DNA of 64,000 bases, from positions 1 to 64,000 of the forward strand of contig RJVL01000002.1 of the NCBI GenBank assembly GCA_003755025.1, given 5' to 3'. Positions 54,190 to 62,810 of this stretch are shown in pieces. The DNA is from Diaphorobacter nitroreducens (GTDB lineage Bacteria > Pseudomonadota > Gammaproteobacteria > Burkholderiales > Burkholderiaceae_C). The notes beneath the pieces were generated by a model. The model was given only the letters and a program-made list of their open reading frames with translations. It had not been told where the DNA came from and did no database searches. Position 1 is the first letter of the stretch; each line of letters begins with the position of its first letter. The position numbers were made by a program, and so were the translations under genes.

Positions 54190-55194
54190 TCAGTCCAGGC
54201 TGGCGCCCGAGGCCTTGACGATCTGCGCCCAGCGCGGCACGTCGGTACGCAGCAGGTTGCTGAACTTCTCGGGACTGCCACCCAGCACTTCGCCGCCCTC
54301 GGAGCGCAGCTTCTCGGCCACGTCGGGCTGCTCCAGCGCGCGGTTGATGGCCTTGTTGAGCTGCTGCACGATGGCCGCCGGCGTGCCCGCGGGGGCCAAT
54401 ACGCCGAACCAGGTCACGGCCTCGAAGCCCTTGTAGCCCGACTCTTCCAGCGTGGGAGTGTCAGGCAACTGGGCAGAGCGCTTCGTCGATGTGAGCACGA
54501 TGGCGCGCAGCTTGCCGTTGCGCACCTGGCCCAGCAGCGTGGGCACGGACGACATGTACAGGTCGATCTGGCCGCCCACCAGATCCGTCATGGCCTGGGC
54601 CGCGCCCTTGTAGGGCACGTGGCGCAGTTGGATGCCGGCGGCGTTCTCGGCCAGCTCGCCCGCCAGGTGGGCGACCGTGCCGTTGCCCGAGAAACCCAGC
54701 GTGATGCCGTCGGGCTTGGCCTTGGCGGCGGCCACCACGTCGGCAAAGGTCTTGTAGGGCGACTTGGCCGGCGCGGCCATGACGATGGGAGAGGACGACA
54801 CCAGCGCCACTGGAACCAGGTCTTTCAGCGGGTCGTAGGGCAGCTTGGCGTACAGCGACGGGTTGATCGCCAGGTTGCTGGTCTGGCCCATGACCAGCGT
54901 GTAGCCGTCGGGAGCTGACTTGGCCGCGGCATCCACGCCCAGGTTGCCGCCGGCACCGGGGCGGTTGTCCACCACCACGTTCCACTGGTTCTGGTCGGCC
55001 AGCTTCTGCGCCACGGTGCGCGCAATCATGTCCGTGCCGCCGCCGGGCGGGAAGGGCACGATCAGGCGAATGGGCTTGCTGGGGTAGGCCGGTTGCGCCA
55101 GTGCGCCCGCGGTGGGCACGGCGATGGCCGCGAGGCCAAGGATGGCGGCGACGGCACGTGGGGCCAGGGCGCGCGAAAGCGTTTGAAAGGGCAT
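54190..55194 (-). CDS. Bug-family periplasmic receptor 4
   Basis: 334 residues, signal peptide ending near ALA/QPAYP. RLIVPFPPGGGTDMIARTVA and PGAGGNLGVDAAAKSAPDGY are typical of the family. It is the first gene of the nine-gene operon and begins 137 bp from the divergent IclR regulator gene. Such receptors are often induced with the pathway whose substrate they bind. TctA and TctB are missing nearby. Confidence 0.93.
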   Translation of the reverse strand: MPFQTLSRALAPRAVAAILGLAAIAVPTAGALAQPAYPSKPIRLIVPFPPGGGTDMIARTVAQKLADQNQWNVVVDNRPGAGGNLGVDAAAKSAPDGYTLVMGQTSNLAINPSLYAKLPYDPLKDLVPVALVSSSPIVMAAPAKSPYKTFADVVAAAKAKPDGITLGFSGNGTVAHLAGELAENAAGIQLRHVPYKGAAQAMTDLVGGQIDLYMSSVPTLLGQVRNGKLRAIVLTSTKRSAQLPDTPTLEESGYKGFEAVTWFGVLAPAGTPAAIVQQLNKAINRALEQPDVAEKLRSEGGEVLGGSPEKFSNLLRTDVPRWAQIVKASGASLD

Positions 55195-55270
55195 GGCGTG
55201 TCTCCGTATAGGTCTTGGTGATGACGGCCCGCCAGGCGGGGGGGCCGTCTGGGCGCGACTTTAGGAAAAC

Positions 55271-55307
55271 GTTGCAACCCATACAATATCGTTGCGTACA
55301 GCGAAAC
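55271..55307. promoter_or_regulatory. Candidate IclR operator in the divergent region
   Basis: An imperfect dyad, GTTGCGTACAGCGAAAC (55291-55307), has outer arms GTT/AAC and inner CG/CG pairs. A perfect GTTGCAAC palindrome (55271-55278) lies just upstream. TACAAT (55282-55287) between them may be a -10 for the regulator gene. Confidence 0.5.
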
Positions 55308-55331
55308 ATATACCACCGTAAGCAACCTCTC

Positions 55332-56150
55332 ATGCCCCGCTCCACGCCGCCCTCCAGCCCCGCGTCAAAGGCCGCCGTGCCCATCGCCCCCAAGCACACC
55401 ACCGATGGCGCACCCTCCACGCCGGGGCGCGACGGCGGTGTGATTGCAGTGACCCGCGCGTTGCAGGTGTTGGAGGCCTTCGCCGTCGGCGAGTCCCACC
55501 TGTCGCTGGCCGAGTTGAGCCGGCGCTGCCAGTTGCACAAGACCACGGTGCTGCGGCTGGCGCGCACGCTGGCGCTGTCGGGCTACCTGGTGCAGCGCGA
55601 AGACGGCGACTGGCGGCTGGGCCCTGCCGCGGGCTGGCTGGGCGCGCGCTACAAGGCGGGCTTCGACGTGCAGAACGTGTTGGAGCCCGTGCTGCGCGCC
55701 CTGACCCAGGCGACCGGCGAGAGCGCCGCGTTCTACGTGCGCGAGGGCAATATGCGCACCTGCCTCGTGCGCGTGGAAGGTCCGCAGGCGCTGCGCCACC
55801 ACGCCCGCATGGGCGAAGGGCTGCCGCTGGAGAAAGGCTCACCGGGCCGGGTCATCCTGGCGTTTTCCGGCGAGCCAGGCGAGGACTACGAGGCGATCCG
55901 CCGGCGCGGCTACCACTGGTCCATCGGCGAACGGGAACAGGGCGTGGCCACGGTGTCCGCCCCGGTGTTCGGGCGCAACTGGCGGCTGCTGGGCTGCGTG
56001 TGCATCTCAGGGCCGGAGACCCGCCTGCCCGCGGCCAGGCTGCAGGCGCTGGCGCAGACGATCATGCAGGCGGCCAACCAGCTGTCGTATGCCCTGGCGG
56101 GCAGGGCCGCGAGCACGGCTGCGCAGGCCCCAGGGGTCTGGCATCCTTGA
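55332..56150 (+). CDS. IclR-family transcriptional regulator
   Basis: 272 residues. A disordered start of about 35 residues is followed by a winged helix (LSLAELSRRCQLHKTTVLRL, then SGYLVQREDGDWRLG) and the IclR effector domain (ESAAFYVREGNMRTCLVRVE, GSPGRVILAFSG). It diverges from the Bug/amidohydrolase operon and is its likely regulator. Nothing downstream is obviously co-transcribed. The effector is unknown. Confidence 0.93.
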   Translation: MPRSTPPSSPASKAAVPIAPKHTTDGAPSTPGRDGGVIAVTRALQVLEAFAVGESHLSLAELSRRCQLHKTTVLRLARTLALSGYLVQREDGDWRLGPAAGWLGARYKAGFDVQNVLEPVLRALTQATGESAAFYVREGNMRTCLVRVEGPQALRHHARMGEGLPLEKGSPGRVILAFSGEPGEDYEAIRRRGYHWSIGEREQGVATVSAPVFGRNWRLLGCVCISGPETRLPAARLQALAQTIMQAANQLSYALAGRAASTAAQAPGVWHP

Positions 56151-56334
56151 AAACCAATTCCCTGAATGTTCGCCAGGCGGAGAAAGCCTCGCGCCCAGAC
56201 GTGCGCGGCAGGCCATGCGGCTGAACAGGGTACGGGACGCAGCGGCGATACAGCGTTTTGCCCTTGCGACCGTACCCGAAGCGGCACCGGGTAAAGCCAT
56301 GGGCAAGCCCTGAAGACGCCGAGCGTTTTCCCGC

Positions 56335-56790
56335 CTAGGGCGATGGCTTGGCCACCATCAGCCAGAAGCTCGCCACGAAGGCCAGGAACACTGGCACCCC
56401 CAGCACCACCCAGGCTATGAACAGCACGCGGAATGCGCACGGTGTACCCCCACCCTGCTGCGCCGCCTCCTGGGCCAGGTCGCGCATACGCAACTGCAGC
56501 CACACCACCGCAAGCCAGCAGGCCATCGCCACGCCATACAGCGCGAGCGACCACGCCACCCAGCCGGTCTGCAGCGGAATGCCCATCAACCGCACCAGCC
56601 AGAGGCCCGTGAGCGGCTGCACGAGGGCGGTCGTGGCGGTGAACAGCCAGTCGACGCGCACAACCCAACGCGCGACATGCGCCACCGTGCGCATGCCGGC
56701 GCTCAGCGCCGTGACCAGCAGGTAGAACGCCGAACCGACCCCCGTGCCGAAGAGCACGGTGGACGACAGGATGTGCAGCCACTTGAGCAC
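56335..56790 (-). CDS. DUF2269-family membrane protein
   Basis: 151 residues with four hydrophobic segments, beginning MLKWLHILSSTVLFGTGVGS, the family signature, and ending in a fourth helix VFLAFVASFWLMVAKP. The function of the family is unknown. In related genomes I expect an SDR/DoxX-type gene directly upstream; here only a decayed remnant is found at 56812-56949. The 184 bp between the IclR gene and this one hold nothing I recognise. Confidence 0.85.
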   Translation of the reverse strand: MLKWLHILSSTVLFGTGVGSAFYLLVTALSAGMRTVAHVARWVVRVDWLFTATTALVQPLTGLWLVRLMGIPLQTGWVAWSLALYGVAMACWLAVVWLQLRMRDLAQEAAQQGGGTPCAFRVLFIAWVVLGVPVFLAFVASFWLMVAKPSP

Positions 56791-56811
56791 GACTTAGTCC
56801 ATGGCCGGCTT

Positions 56812-56949
56812 TCAGGGGGGGCAGCGGCAACCGCGCCACCGCCCCGTGCCCGCGTGGTCCTGATGGCGCACTGGCTGCAGCGGCCAGAGCAGGCCGATGA
56901 GAGCGGCGAGCGGAAGGTTCTTGGACAGCGGCCCGAACGGGTGCAACCA
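56812..56949 (-). pseudogene. Possible remnant of a DoxX/SDR-type gene C-terminus
   Basis: An open stretch of 45 codons, preceded by an in-frame TAG and ending in TGA, encodes LHPFGPLSKNLPLAALIGLL followed by a Trp-Pro turn. That looks like the C-terminal membrane segment of SDR proteins with DoxX-like tails. No start codon or upstream domain remains. The match is from memory of the family and is weak. The rest of 56950-57098 shows no gene apart from the leader of the KGG gene. Confidence 0.3.
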
Positions 56950-57098
56950 CTATTGCGGCGCTCACACGGCCTTTGACAAGGCGATCCTACGCAGACGTAG
57001 GCCCCGGACCACGGCAGTGTCCCATTGCGGGTCAGAAAGTGATTCCACACGCAGCAATTCTTGTTCGTGCACTTTCTCAACCCAACAGGAGCGTTCAC

Positions 57099-57449
57099 AT
57101 GGCCAACACCAATCCACAGGACAACAATCGCGATAGCAACAACCGCGACACCCAGCAAAACCAGTCTTCGGGCCGCGGCTTCGCGTCGATGGACAAGGAC
57201 CGTCAGCGCGAGATCGCTGCCGAAGGCGGCCGCGCCTCGCATGCGTCGGGTAATGCACACGAGTTCAATTCGCAGGAGGCACGCGATGCAGGCTCCAAGA
57301 GCCATGGCGGGCAGGGCTCGAACGCCTCGTCAGGCGGCTCCAGGAATGCCGGCGATTCCGACAACTCCCCATCGGGCAGCACCCGTGGCGGCACCAGCGA
57401 GCAACACGCACGCGCAGGCAGCCAGAGCCACAAGAACGACAACCGCTGA
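57099..57449 (+). CDS. KGG-motif stress-induced protein (GsiB/Con-10-like)
   Basis: 116 residues, strongly hydrophilic and probably disordered, made of Gly, Ser, Asn, Asp and Arg. Two KGG-type repeats are visible: GFASMDKDRQREIAAEGGRA and EFNSQEARDAGSKSHGGQ. The family (GsiB of Bacillus, YciG, Con-10) is induced by general stress or desiccation. AGGAG lies before the ATG. A strong terminator lies 188 bp after the stop. Confidence 0.87.
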   Translation: MANTNPQDNNRDSNNRDTQQNQSSGRGFASMDKDRQREIAAEGGRASHASGNAHEFNSQEARDAGSKSHGGQGSNASSGGSRNAGDSDNSPSGSTRGGTSEQHARAGSQSHKNDNR

Positions 57450-57636
57450 GGCGACGCCGCACCGGTCGCCGCGATGGCACGCGCCCTGAGGGGCTGCAAG
57501 GCGCAACCGCCGCGATGGCTGTCGCCATTGCGAGGACCTGCAGCACCGCAGACCGCCCCAACAGGGATGCGCGCCACGCGCGGGACTTGTTCATCGGTGC
57601 TTTAAGCACCGCGCGCCGTCCCAGCCACAAGCAAGT

Positions 57637-57665
57637 GTGCCCCGCTTTGTGCGGGGCACTTTTTG
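57637..57665 (+). terminator. Intrinsic terminator downstream of the KGG gene
   Basis: GTGCCCCGC (57637-57645), loop TTTGT, GCGGGGCAC (57651-57659), then T5. A smaller hairpin CGGTGC/GCACCG (57595-57611) precedes it. Between the KGG stop and the terminator there are about 190 bp without a reading frame. Confidence 0.95.
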
Positions 57666-57698
57666 TTGACCCCAGCGGCATGCCGCGACAATGGACGG

Positions 57699-58337
57699 AT
57701 GCTTCACTACCGCACCCTCCCCGTCACCGCGTTCCAGCAAAACAGCTCCATCGTCTGGTGCGATGAAACGATGGACGCCGCGGTCATCGACCCCGGGGGC
57801 GACCTGGATGCCCTGGTGGCAGAAGTGCAGCACCTGGGCCTGCAACTGAAGGCCATCTGGCTTACGCACGCGCACATCGACCACGCCGGTGGTACGGGCG
57901 AGCTGGCCGAGCGGCTGTCCCTGCCCATCATCGGACCGCATACGGGCGACCAGTACTGGATCAATGCGTTGCCGCAGCAAAGCGCCATGTTCGGCTTTCC
58001 GCCCGCGCGGCAGTTCACGCCCACGCGCTGGCTGCAGGACGGCGACACGGTCACCATCGGCCGCGAAACATTGCACGTGCGCCACTGTCCCGGCCACACG
58101 CCCGGCCACGTGGTGTTCCATGCACCGCAGATCGACCGCGCCTTCGTGGGCGACGTGTTGTTCGCGGGCAGCATCGGCCGCACGGACTTTCCTGGCGGCA
58201 ACCACCAGCAACTGATCGACAGCATCACCCAGCGCCTGTGGCCCATGGGCGACCAGACGGTGTTCATCCCTGGGCACGGGCCGGAGAGCACCTTCGGGCG
58301 CGAGCGCCGCAGCAATCCTTATGTGGGCAATACGTGA
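57699..58337 (+). CDS. MBL-fold metallo-hydrolase (glyoxalase II/YcbL-like)
   Basis: 212 residues. The metal ligands are in THAHIDHAGG, HCPGHTPGHVVFH, GDVLFAGSIGRTDFPGG and IPGHGPES, the order found in YcbL-type glyoxalase II relatives. The C-terminal substrate domain of classical GloB is missing, as usual for this short type. It probably hydrolyses glutathione thioesters. It is not a beta-lactamase resistance gene. The start at 57699 lies 34 bp after the KGG terminator. Confidence 0.92.
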   Translation: MLHYRTLPVTAFQQNSSIVWCDETMDAAVIDPGGDLDALVAEVQHLGLQLKAIWLTHAHIDHAGGTGELAERLSLPIIGPHTGDQYWINALPQQSAMFGFPPARQFTPTRWLQDGDTVTIGRETLHVRHCPGHTPGHVVFHAPQIDRAFVGDVLFAGSIGRTDFPGGNHQQLIDSITQRLWPMGDQTVFIPGHGPESTFGRERRSNPYVGNT

Positions 58338-58340
58338 TTT

Positions 58341-58398
58341 GGCTATCTATTTTGTAGCTGATAGCGCTTTCCCAATAAGCTTTGCAAGCACTTGTGAC
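58341..58398 (+). repeat. Dispersed palindromic repeat, copy 12
   Basis: It reads GGCTATCTATTTTGTAGCTG, then ATAGCGCTTT, a loop, AATAAGCTTTGCAAGCAC. It lies directly after the MBL hydrolase stop codon. A further inverted repeat CACCAGCG/CGCTGGTG (58452-58459 and 58472-58479) follows before the convergent AraC gene. Confidence 0.78.
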
Positions 58399-58498
58399 TC
58401 ATAGTTAACCTGCCCCTTGGCGTCGAGCGGCCCGCTGGACCTACGGACCTCCACCAGCGGCGCCAAGCAGGCGCTGGTGTCGTGATGGCGCCCGTTGG

Positions 58499-59458
58499 CT
58501 ACACCCGCGAACGGGCCAGCTTAGGAGGGTGGCCAAAGCGCCGCCGGTACGCGGTGGCGAAGTTGGCCGCACTGGTGTAGCCCGCCACCCCCGCCGCCTG
58601 CCCCACGGTGAGACCCTCATGCTCCAGCGCATGGCGTGCGCGCTGCAGGCGGCAATCGCGCAGATGGTCGAACACGGTGGTGCCGTAGACGGCGCGGAAC
58701 TGTCGCTGCAGCGTGTTGGCGTTCACGCCCGCGTGGCGCGCAATCTCGTCGAGAGACAGGCCGTCGGCCTGGCCCGAGCCCAGGAATGCATGCAGTTCGC
58801 GCAGGCGCTGGTGTTCGCGCGGACGCAGCGCGGCCGGTGCAGGCGCAGGCGGTGCAGTGGGGTGCTGGTGGAGCGTGCCCAGCGCCTCGCCCGCCAGTTC
58901 CAGCGCGCGGCTCTCCAGGTAGATGCTCTGCAGCAGCGGCTCCAGCTGCGGCGGATGCACGATCTGCTCGGCGATCGCCACGGCGCGCGGGGACACCTGC
59001 CAGGGCCGCGTCTCGAGATGTCGGTGCATGAAGTCGTCCAGCACGCCTGGAAACGCGCCGCATTGCGCCAGCCAGTTGTGCCCCAGGCCCAGATTGACCC
59101 GGCGCGAATACACGCCCCGTCGCGTGCGGCGCGTGAGCTGCTCCTGCTCGGCCACCGCTACCAGCACGGCGCTGGCCCCGCCGCGTGCGCTGGCCAGCGC
59201 CACGCGTTGGGCGCCATAGGAGACATCCACCGCGCCTTCGAGCAGCAGCACGATGCGCAGACCCGCTTCGATCTCGGCCTGCACGGTGAGATCCCCCGCC
59301 TCCGGCGCATCCTCCCAGTGCAGCAGCAGGCCTGGCCGCAACTCGCGCAGGCGCGCCAGGTGATCGCGCAGCGCAGGCTCGGCGGGCGGATTGCCGGGCG
59401 TCACAACGCAGCAAGGGGAGGCGCTGGCGGACGGTGAGCATGGGAAATGGCCGTGCAT
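58499..59458 (-). CDS. AraC-family regulator (PchR-like)
   Basis: 319 residues from the ATG at 59458. The C-terminal 100 residues hold two helix-turn-helix motifs: LSLDEIARHAGVNANTLQRQF, then LTVGQAAGVAGYTSAANFAT ending in FGHPP. The N-terminal domain lacks membrane segments and resembles PchR-type proteins that bind ferric siderophores. It diverges from a Fur-type-controlled siderophore operon, so it is probably the siderophore-responsive activator of that operon. Confidence 0.9.
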   Translation of the reverse strand: MHGHFPCSPSASASPCCVVTPGNPPAEPALRDHLARLRELRPGLLLHWEDAPEAGDLTVQAEIEAGLRIVLLLEGAVDVSYGAQRVALASARGGASAVLVAVAEQEQLTRRTRRGVYSRRVNLGLGHNWLAQCGAFPGVLDDFMHRHLETRPWQVSPRAVAIAEQIVHPPQLEPLLQSIYLESRALELAGEALGTLHQHPTAPPAPAPAALRPREHQRLRELHAFLGSGQADGLSLDEIARHAGVNANTLQRQFRAVYGTTVFDHLRDCRLQRARHALEHEGLTVGQAAGVAGYTSAANFATAYRRRFGHPPKLARSRV

Positions 59459-59583
59459 GGCGAACTGCGAGCCTCGAAGGAAAAAGACGACGGTAAAGCG
59501 CACCGAACCCCAGGGCAAGCAAACATCTTTGTTGGCGCGGCAAACAAAGGCAACGGCGGCATGTGGGATGCTAGCAGTCTCAA

Positions 59584-59613
59584 TTCGCCAATGCAAATCA
59601 TTCTCAATAAAAT
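59584..59613 (+). promoter_or_regulatory. Fur box over the siderophore operon promoter
   Basis: The 19 bases at 59587-59605 (GCCAATGCAAATCATTCTC) match 14 of 19 positions of the classical Fur consensus GATAATGATAATCATTATC. A -10-like TAAAAT (59608-59613) overlaps its end, with TTCGCC (59584-59589) at -35 distance. This would give iron-repressed transcription. Confidence 0.75.
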
Positions 59614-59665
59614 TAGCGATTCGCAACCCGCAGCACTGCTGATCGCTGCCTTGGATCTCCGCAAC

Positions 59666-60811
59666 ATGCCTTCCCCTTTCCGCTGCCTGCGCTGGATGCT
59701 CACCAGCGCATTGATCTCGCTGTGCGCTCTCTTCGCGGCCCATGCCCAGAGCACCTTGACGGTGACCGACCTTGCGGGCCGCACGGTGCGCATACCCGCC
59801 AAGGTCGAGCGCATTCTGCTCGGCGAAGGGCGCCTGCTGCCAGCACTGGCCGTATTCGACAAGGACGATCCCCTGCGTCGGCTGGTCGGCATGATGGGGG
59901 AGTTCGAGAAGCTTGACGAGGCCGGCTACGCGCAATGGAAGCGCCGCTTCCCGCAGATCGACCAGGTACCCCGCGTGGGCCGCACGAGCAGCGGCAGTTT
60001 CAGCGACGAGCAAGCCATCGCGCTGCGGCCGCAGGTGGCGATCTTGGGGCTCGCGGGCGGCCACGGCCCGAGCGAGCGCGACCGCGAGACCCTGGCGCGC
60101 CTGGAAGCCGCGGGTATCGCGGTGGTGTTCATCGACCTGCGTCACGAGCCCCTTGCCAACACACCACGCAGCATGCTGCTGCTGGGCGAAGTGCTGGGCA
60201 ACAAGCGCGAGGCCGAAGCGTTCGTGCAATTCTGGCGCACACAGCTCGCGGTGGTCACCGACCGCCTCGCCCAGGCACGTCACACTGCCCCCACGGTGTT
60301 CCTGGAAAACCGCGTGGGCCTGTCCGAAGGCTGCTGCGACACCATGGTGGGCCTGGTCGGCAAACTGCTGGACGCGGCCGGCGCACACAACGTAGCCCGC
60401 GGACTGGTGCCGGGAGAATTCGGCACGTTGAACCCCGAGTTCCTGATCGCGCGACAGCCGCGCGTGTACATCGGCACGGGCATCGGCACGCTGGCCGCGG
60501 CCCGGCAAACGCCGCTGCGCGTCGTACTCGGCGCCGACGCCACGCCCGAGGCAGCGCGTGCCTCGCTCGCGCGCGCCATGCAGCGCCGCGGCATCGCGCA
60601 GTTGCAGGCCGTCCGGGAAGGCCGCGCCTACGCCATGTGGCACCACTTCTACAACTCGCCGTTCAACGTGGTGGCCGTGCAGGTGTTCGCCCAGTGGCTG
60701 CACCCCACGCTGTTCGCCGACCTCGACCCGCGTGCCACGCTGCAGACGATGTACGCGCGTTTCCAGCCGATTGCACTGGAAGGCGTCTACTGGACGGCGC
60801 TCACGCCATGA
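59666..60811 (+). CDS. Ferric siderophore ABC transporter, substrate-binding protein
   Basis: 381 residues, signal peptide ending near AHA/QS. LTVTDLAGRTVRIPAKVERI is the standard opening of TroA/FepB-like helical binding proteins, and the mid-region long helix and C-terminal lobe (HHFYNSPFNVVAVQVFAQWL) follow. SEGCCDTM contains an unusual Cys pair. The ATG at 59666 was chosen because upstream codons in the same frame cover the Fur box. First gene of five that overlap by four bases each. Confidence 0.9.
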   Translation: MPSPFRCLRWMLTSALISLCALFAAHAQSTLTVTDLAGRTVRIPAKVERILLGEGRLLPALAVFDKDDPLRRLVGMMGEFEKLDEAGYAQWKRRFPQIDQVPRVGRTSSGSFSDEQAIALRPQVAILGLAGGHGPSERDRETLARLEAAGIAVVFIDLRHEPLANTPRSMLLLGEVLGNKREAEAFVQFWRTQLAVVTDRLAQARHTAPTVFLENRVGLSEGCCDTMVGLVGKLLDAAGAHNVARGLVPGEFGTLNPEFLIARQPRVYIGTGIGTLAAARQTPLRVVLGADATPEAARASLARAMQRRGIAQLQAVREGRAYAMWHHFYNSPFNVVAVQVFAQWLHPTLFADLDPRATLQTMYARFQPIALEGVYWTALTP

Positions 60812-61776
60812 GCCTTGCCGCGCAGCTCCCAGAAACGCACGCCACAGCCCCGGGCGCAAGTGCTTCCGTCTCGCTCACCTACACCCGCCGCACCCTACTG
60901 GGCCTGGGCGCCCTGTCGGTCCTACCCGGCTGCGCCCGGCTGACGCTGGAGCAGGCGCCCCCCGTCGCGCTGCCGGGCACGCGCTGCATCGACGTCGCCT
61001 CCGGCGACCACACGCACCGCATCATGCTAGCGGTGCCGCCCGCGGCTCCGCCCCCGCAGGGTTGGCCCGTGCTCTACGTGCTGGATGGCGACCTGGTGTT
61101 CGCGCTTGCCGCGCAACTCATGCGCAATCGCTTCGCGCGCGGCCCCGGCACCCCGGCGCAGGGCGCCGTGGTGGTGGGCCTGGGTTATGCCGGCGACCGG
61201 GTGCTGGACCTGGACGCGCGCACCTACGACTACACGCCATCCGCACCCGGCCCTGCCACGGACGGGCGCGGCCGCCGCGAGGGCGGAGCCGACGGGTTCC
61301 TCGATTTCATCCACGCCACGGTGCGTCCGCAGGTGGAGCGGGCCGTGCGCACTGACATGGCGCGGCAGACCCTCTTCGGCCATTCCTATGGTGGCCTGTG
61401 CGTGTTGCACGCGCTGTTCACACGGCCCGGTGGCTTTCAGAACTACGTGGCCGCAAGCCCGTCCGTGTGGTGGCGCGACGGCTTCATCCTGCAGGAACAG
61501 GCAGGCTTTCGCGCCGCACGCCGCGGCGATGCGGCCCCTGTGCGCCTGCTCGTCACCCTGGGCGAGCGCGAGGCACAGCGGCCCGACGACCCCGCCCGCG
61601 CCGCCATCGCACGCGAGCGGCGCAGCGCCGAGCACCTGCACACGCTGCTCGACGGCCTGCGCGGTACGCCGGGACTGGACTGGCGCTTCCTGTCTTTCCC
61701 CGGCGCCGGCCATGGGGACAGCATGGCGCCCGCCGTGCAGCAGGCGCTGGCGCTCGCCATCGGAGACGGCGCATGA
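60808..61776 (+). CDS. Siderophore esterase (IroE/Fes-like alpha/beta hydrolase), probable lipoprotein
   Basis: 322 residues. The N-terminus has TRRTLLGLGALSVLPGC, that is, twin arginines, a hydrophobic stretch and a lipobox (Cys42), so the enzyme is probably exported by Tat or Sec and lipid-anchored in the periplasm. The hydrolase domain has DGDLVF, the nucleophile elbow GHSYGG and the His in FPGAGHGDS, and it resembles putative esterases of the enterochelin-esterase group. Its place inside an iron transport operon suggests that it cleaves an ester-type siderophore. Confidence 0.87.
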   Translation: MSLAAQLPETHATAPGASASVSLTYTRRTLLGLGALSVLPGCARLTLEQAPPVALPGTRCIDVASGDHTHRIMLAVPPAAPPPQGWPVLYVLDGDLVFALAAQLMRNRFARGPGTPAQGAVVVGLGYAGDRVLDLDARTYDYTPSAPGPATDGRGRREGGADGFLDFIHATVRPQVERAVRTDMARQTLFGHSYGGLCVLHALFTRPGGFQNYVAASPSVWWRDGFILQEQAGFRAARRGDAAPVRLLVTLGEREAQRPDDPARAAIARERRSAEHLHTLLDGLRGTPGLDWRFLSFPGAGHGDSMAPAVQQALALAIGDGA

Positions 61777-62810
61777 CCGCGCTGGCCGCGCGCTATCGCC
61801 GCTTTGCCGCGCTGCGCCTGTGGCTGCTGGCAGCCATGGCCGTGGTGCTCTGCCTCACGCTCGCGCTCGATCTCGCCACCGGCCCTTCCGGCCTGCCGTT
61901 CACCGACGTAGCGGCCGGGCTGCTGCAACCCGGCAGCCTGTCCCTGGAGCAGCGCGTAATCCTCTGGGAGGTGCGCCTGCCCTACGCGGTGATGGCATTG
62001 CTGGTGGGCGCGTCCCTGGGCCTGGCGGGCGCTGAGATGCAGACCGCACTCAACAACCCGCTGGCCAGCCCCTTCACGCTGGGCCTGTCGGCAGCAGCGG
62101 CCGTCGGCGCATCCATCGCCGTCGTGGGCGGCTTCACACTCATGGCCTTCGGCGAGAACCTGGCCGTCCCGCTCTCGGCCTTCGTCTGCGCGGCGGCGGC
62201 CACGCTGCTGATCCAGTTGCTTGCGTGGCGCTACGGCGCCACGGTGGACACGGTGGTGCTGTTCGGCATCGCGCTGCTGTTCAGCTTCGAGGCGCTGCTG
62301 TGGCTCATGCAGTTCATCGCCGACAGCAATGCGCTGCAGCAGATCGTTTTCTGGACCATGGGCAGTCTCGCGCGCGCCACCTGGAACAAGATCGCCCTCG
62401 TGGCCGCCGTGCTGTTGCTGTGCGCGGTCTGGTCCGCCAGGAATGCCTGGCCGCTCACCGCGCTGCGCGCTGGCGAGGACCAGGCCCGCAGCTTCGGCAT
62501 CGCGGTCGAGCGGCTGCGCCTCATCACGTTGTTGCGCGTGAGCCTGCTCGCAGGCACGGCGCTCTCGTTCGTGGGAACAATTGGCTTCGTGGGCCTGGTG
62601 GGGCCGCACATCGCGCGGTTGCTGCTGGGCGAGGACCACCGCTACTACCTGCCAGGGGCTGCACTTGCGGGCGCGCTCATGCTCTCGGGCGCCTCCATCC
62701 TCAGCAAGGTGCTGGTGCCCGGCGTGGTCCTGCCCATCGGCATCATCACCGCGCTGGTGGGCGTGCCCATGTTCCTGGCCCTGGTGCTGGGCCGCCGGAG
62801 GGGCGCATGA
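61773..62810 (+). CDS. FecCD-family siderophore ABC permease
   Basis: 345 residues with about ten membrane helices. RLPYAVMALLVGASLGLAGA, QTALNNPLASPFTLGLSAAA and GFVGLVGPHIARLLLGEDHR are diagnostic of BtuC/FecD-type permeases. A single permease gene suggests a homodimer. It is coupled by four-base overlaps to the esterase and to the ATPase. The imported compound is probably the ferric siderophore or the iron complex released by the esterase. Confidence 0.95.
   Translation: MTALAARYRRFAALRLWLLAAMAVVLCLTLALDLATGPSGLPFTDVAAGLLQPGSLSLEQRVILWEVRLPYAVMALLVGASLGLAGAEMQTALNNPLASPFTLGLSAAAAVGASIAVVGGFTLMAFGENLAVPLSAFVCAAAATLLIQLLAWRYGATVDTVVLFGIALLFSFEALLWLMQFIADSNALQQIVFWTMGSLARATWNKIALVAAVLLLCAVWSARNAWPLTALRAGEDQARSFGIAVERLRLITLLRVSLLAGTALSFVGTIGFVGLVGPHIARLLLGEDHRYYLPGAALAGALMLSGASILSKVLVPGVVLPIGIITALVGVPMFLALVLGRRRGA

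Noticed and set aside
57699-58337. Metallo-beta-lactamase
   Set aside because: The motif order and short length match glyoxalase II-like hydrolases. There is no signal peptide and no resistance context.
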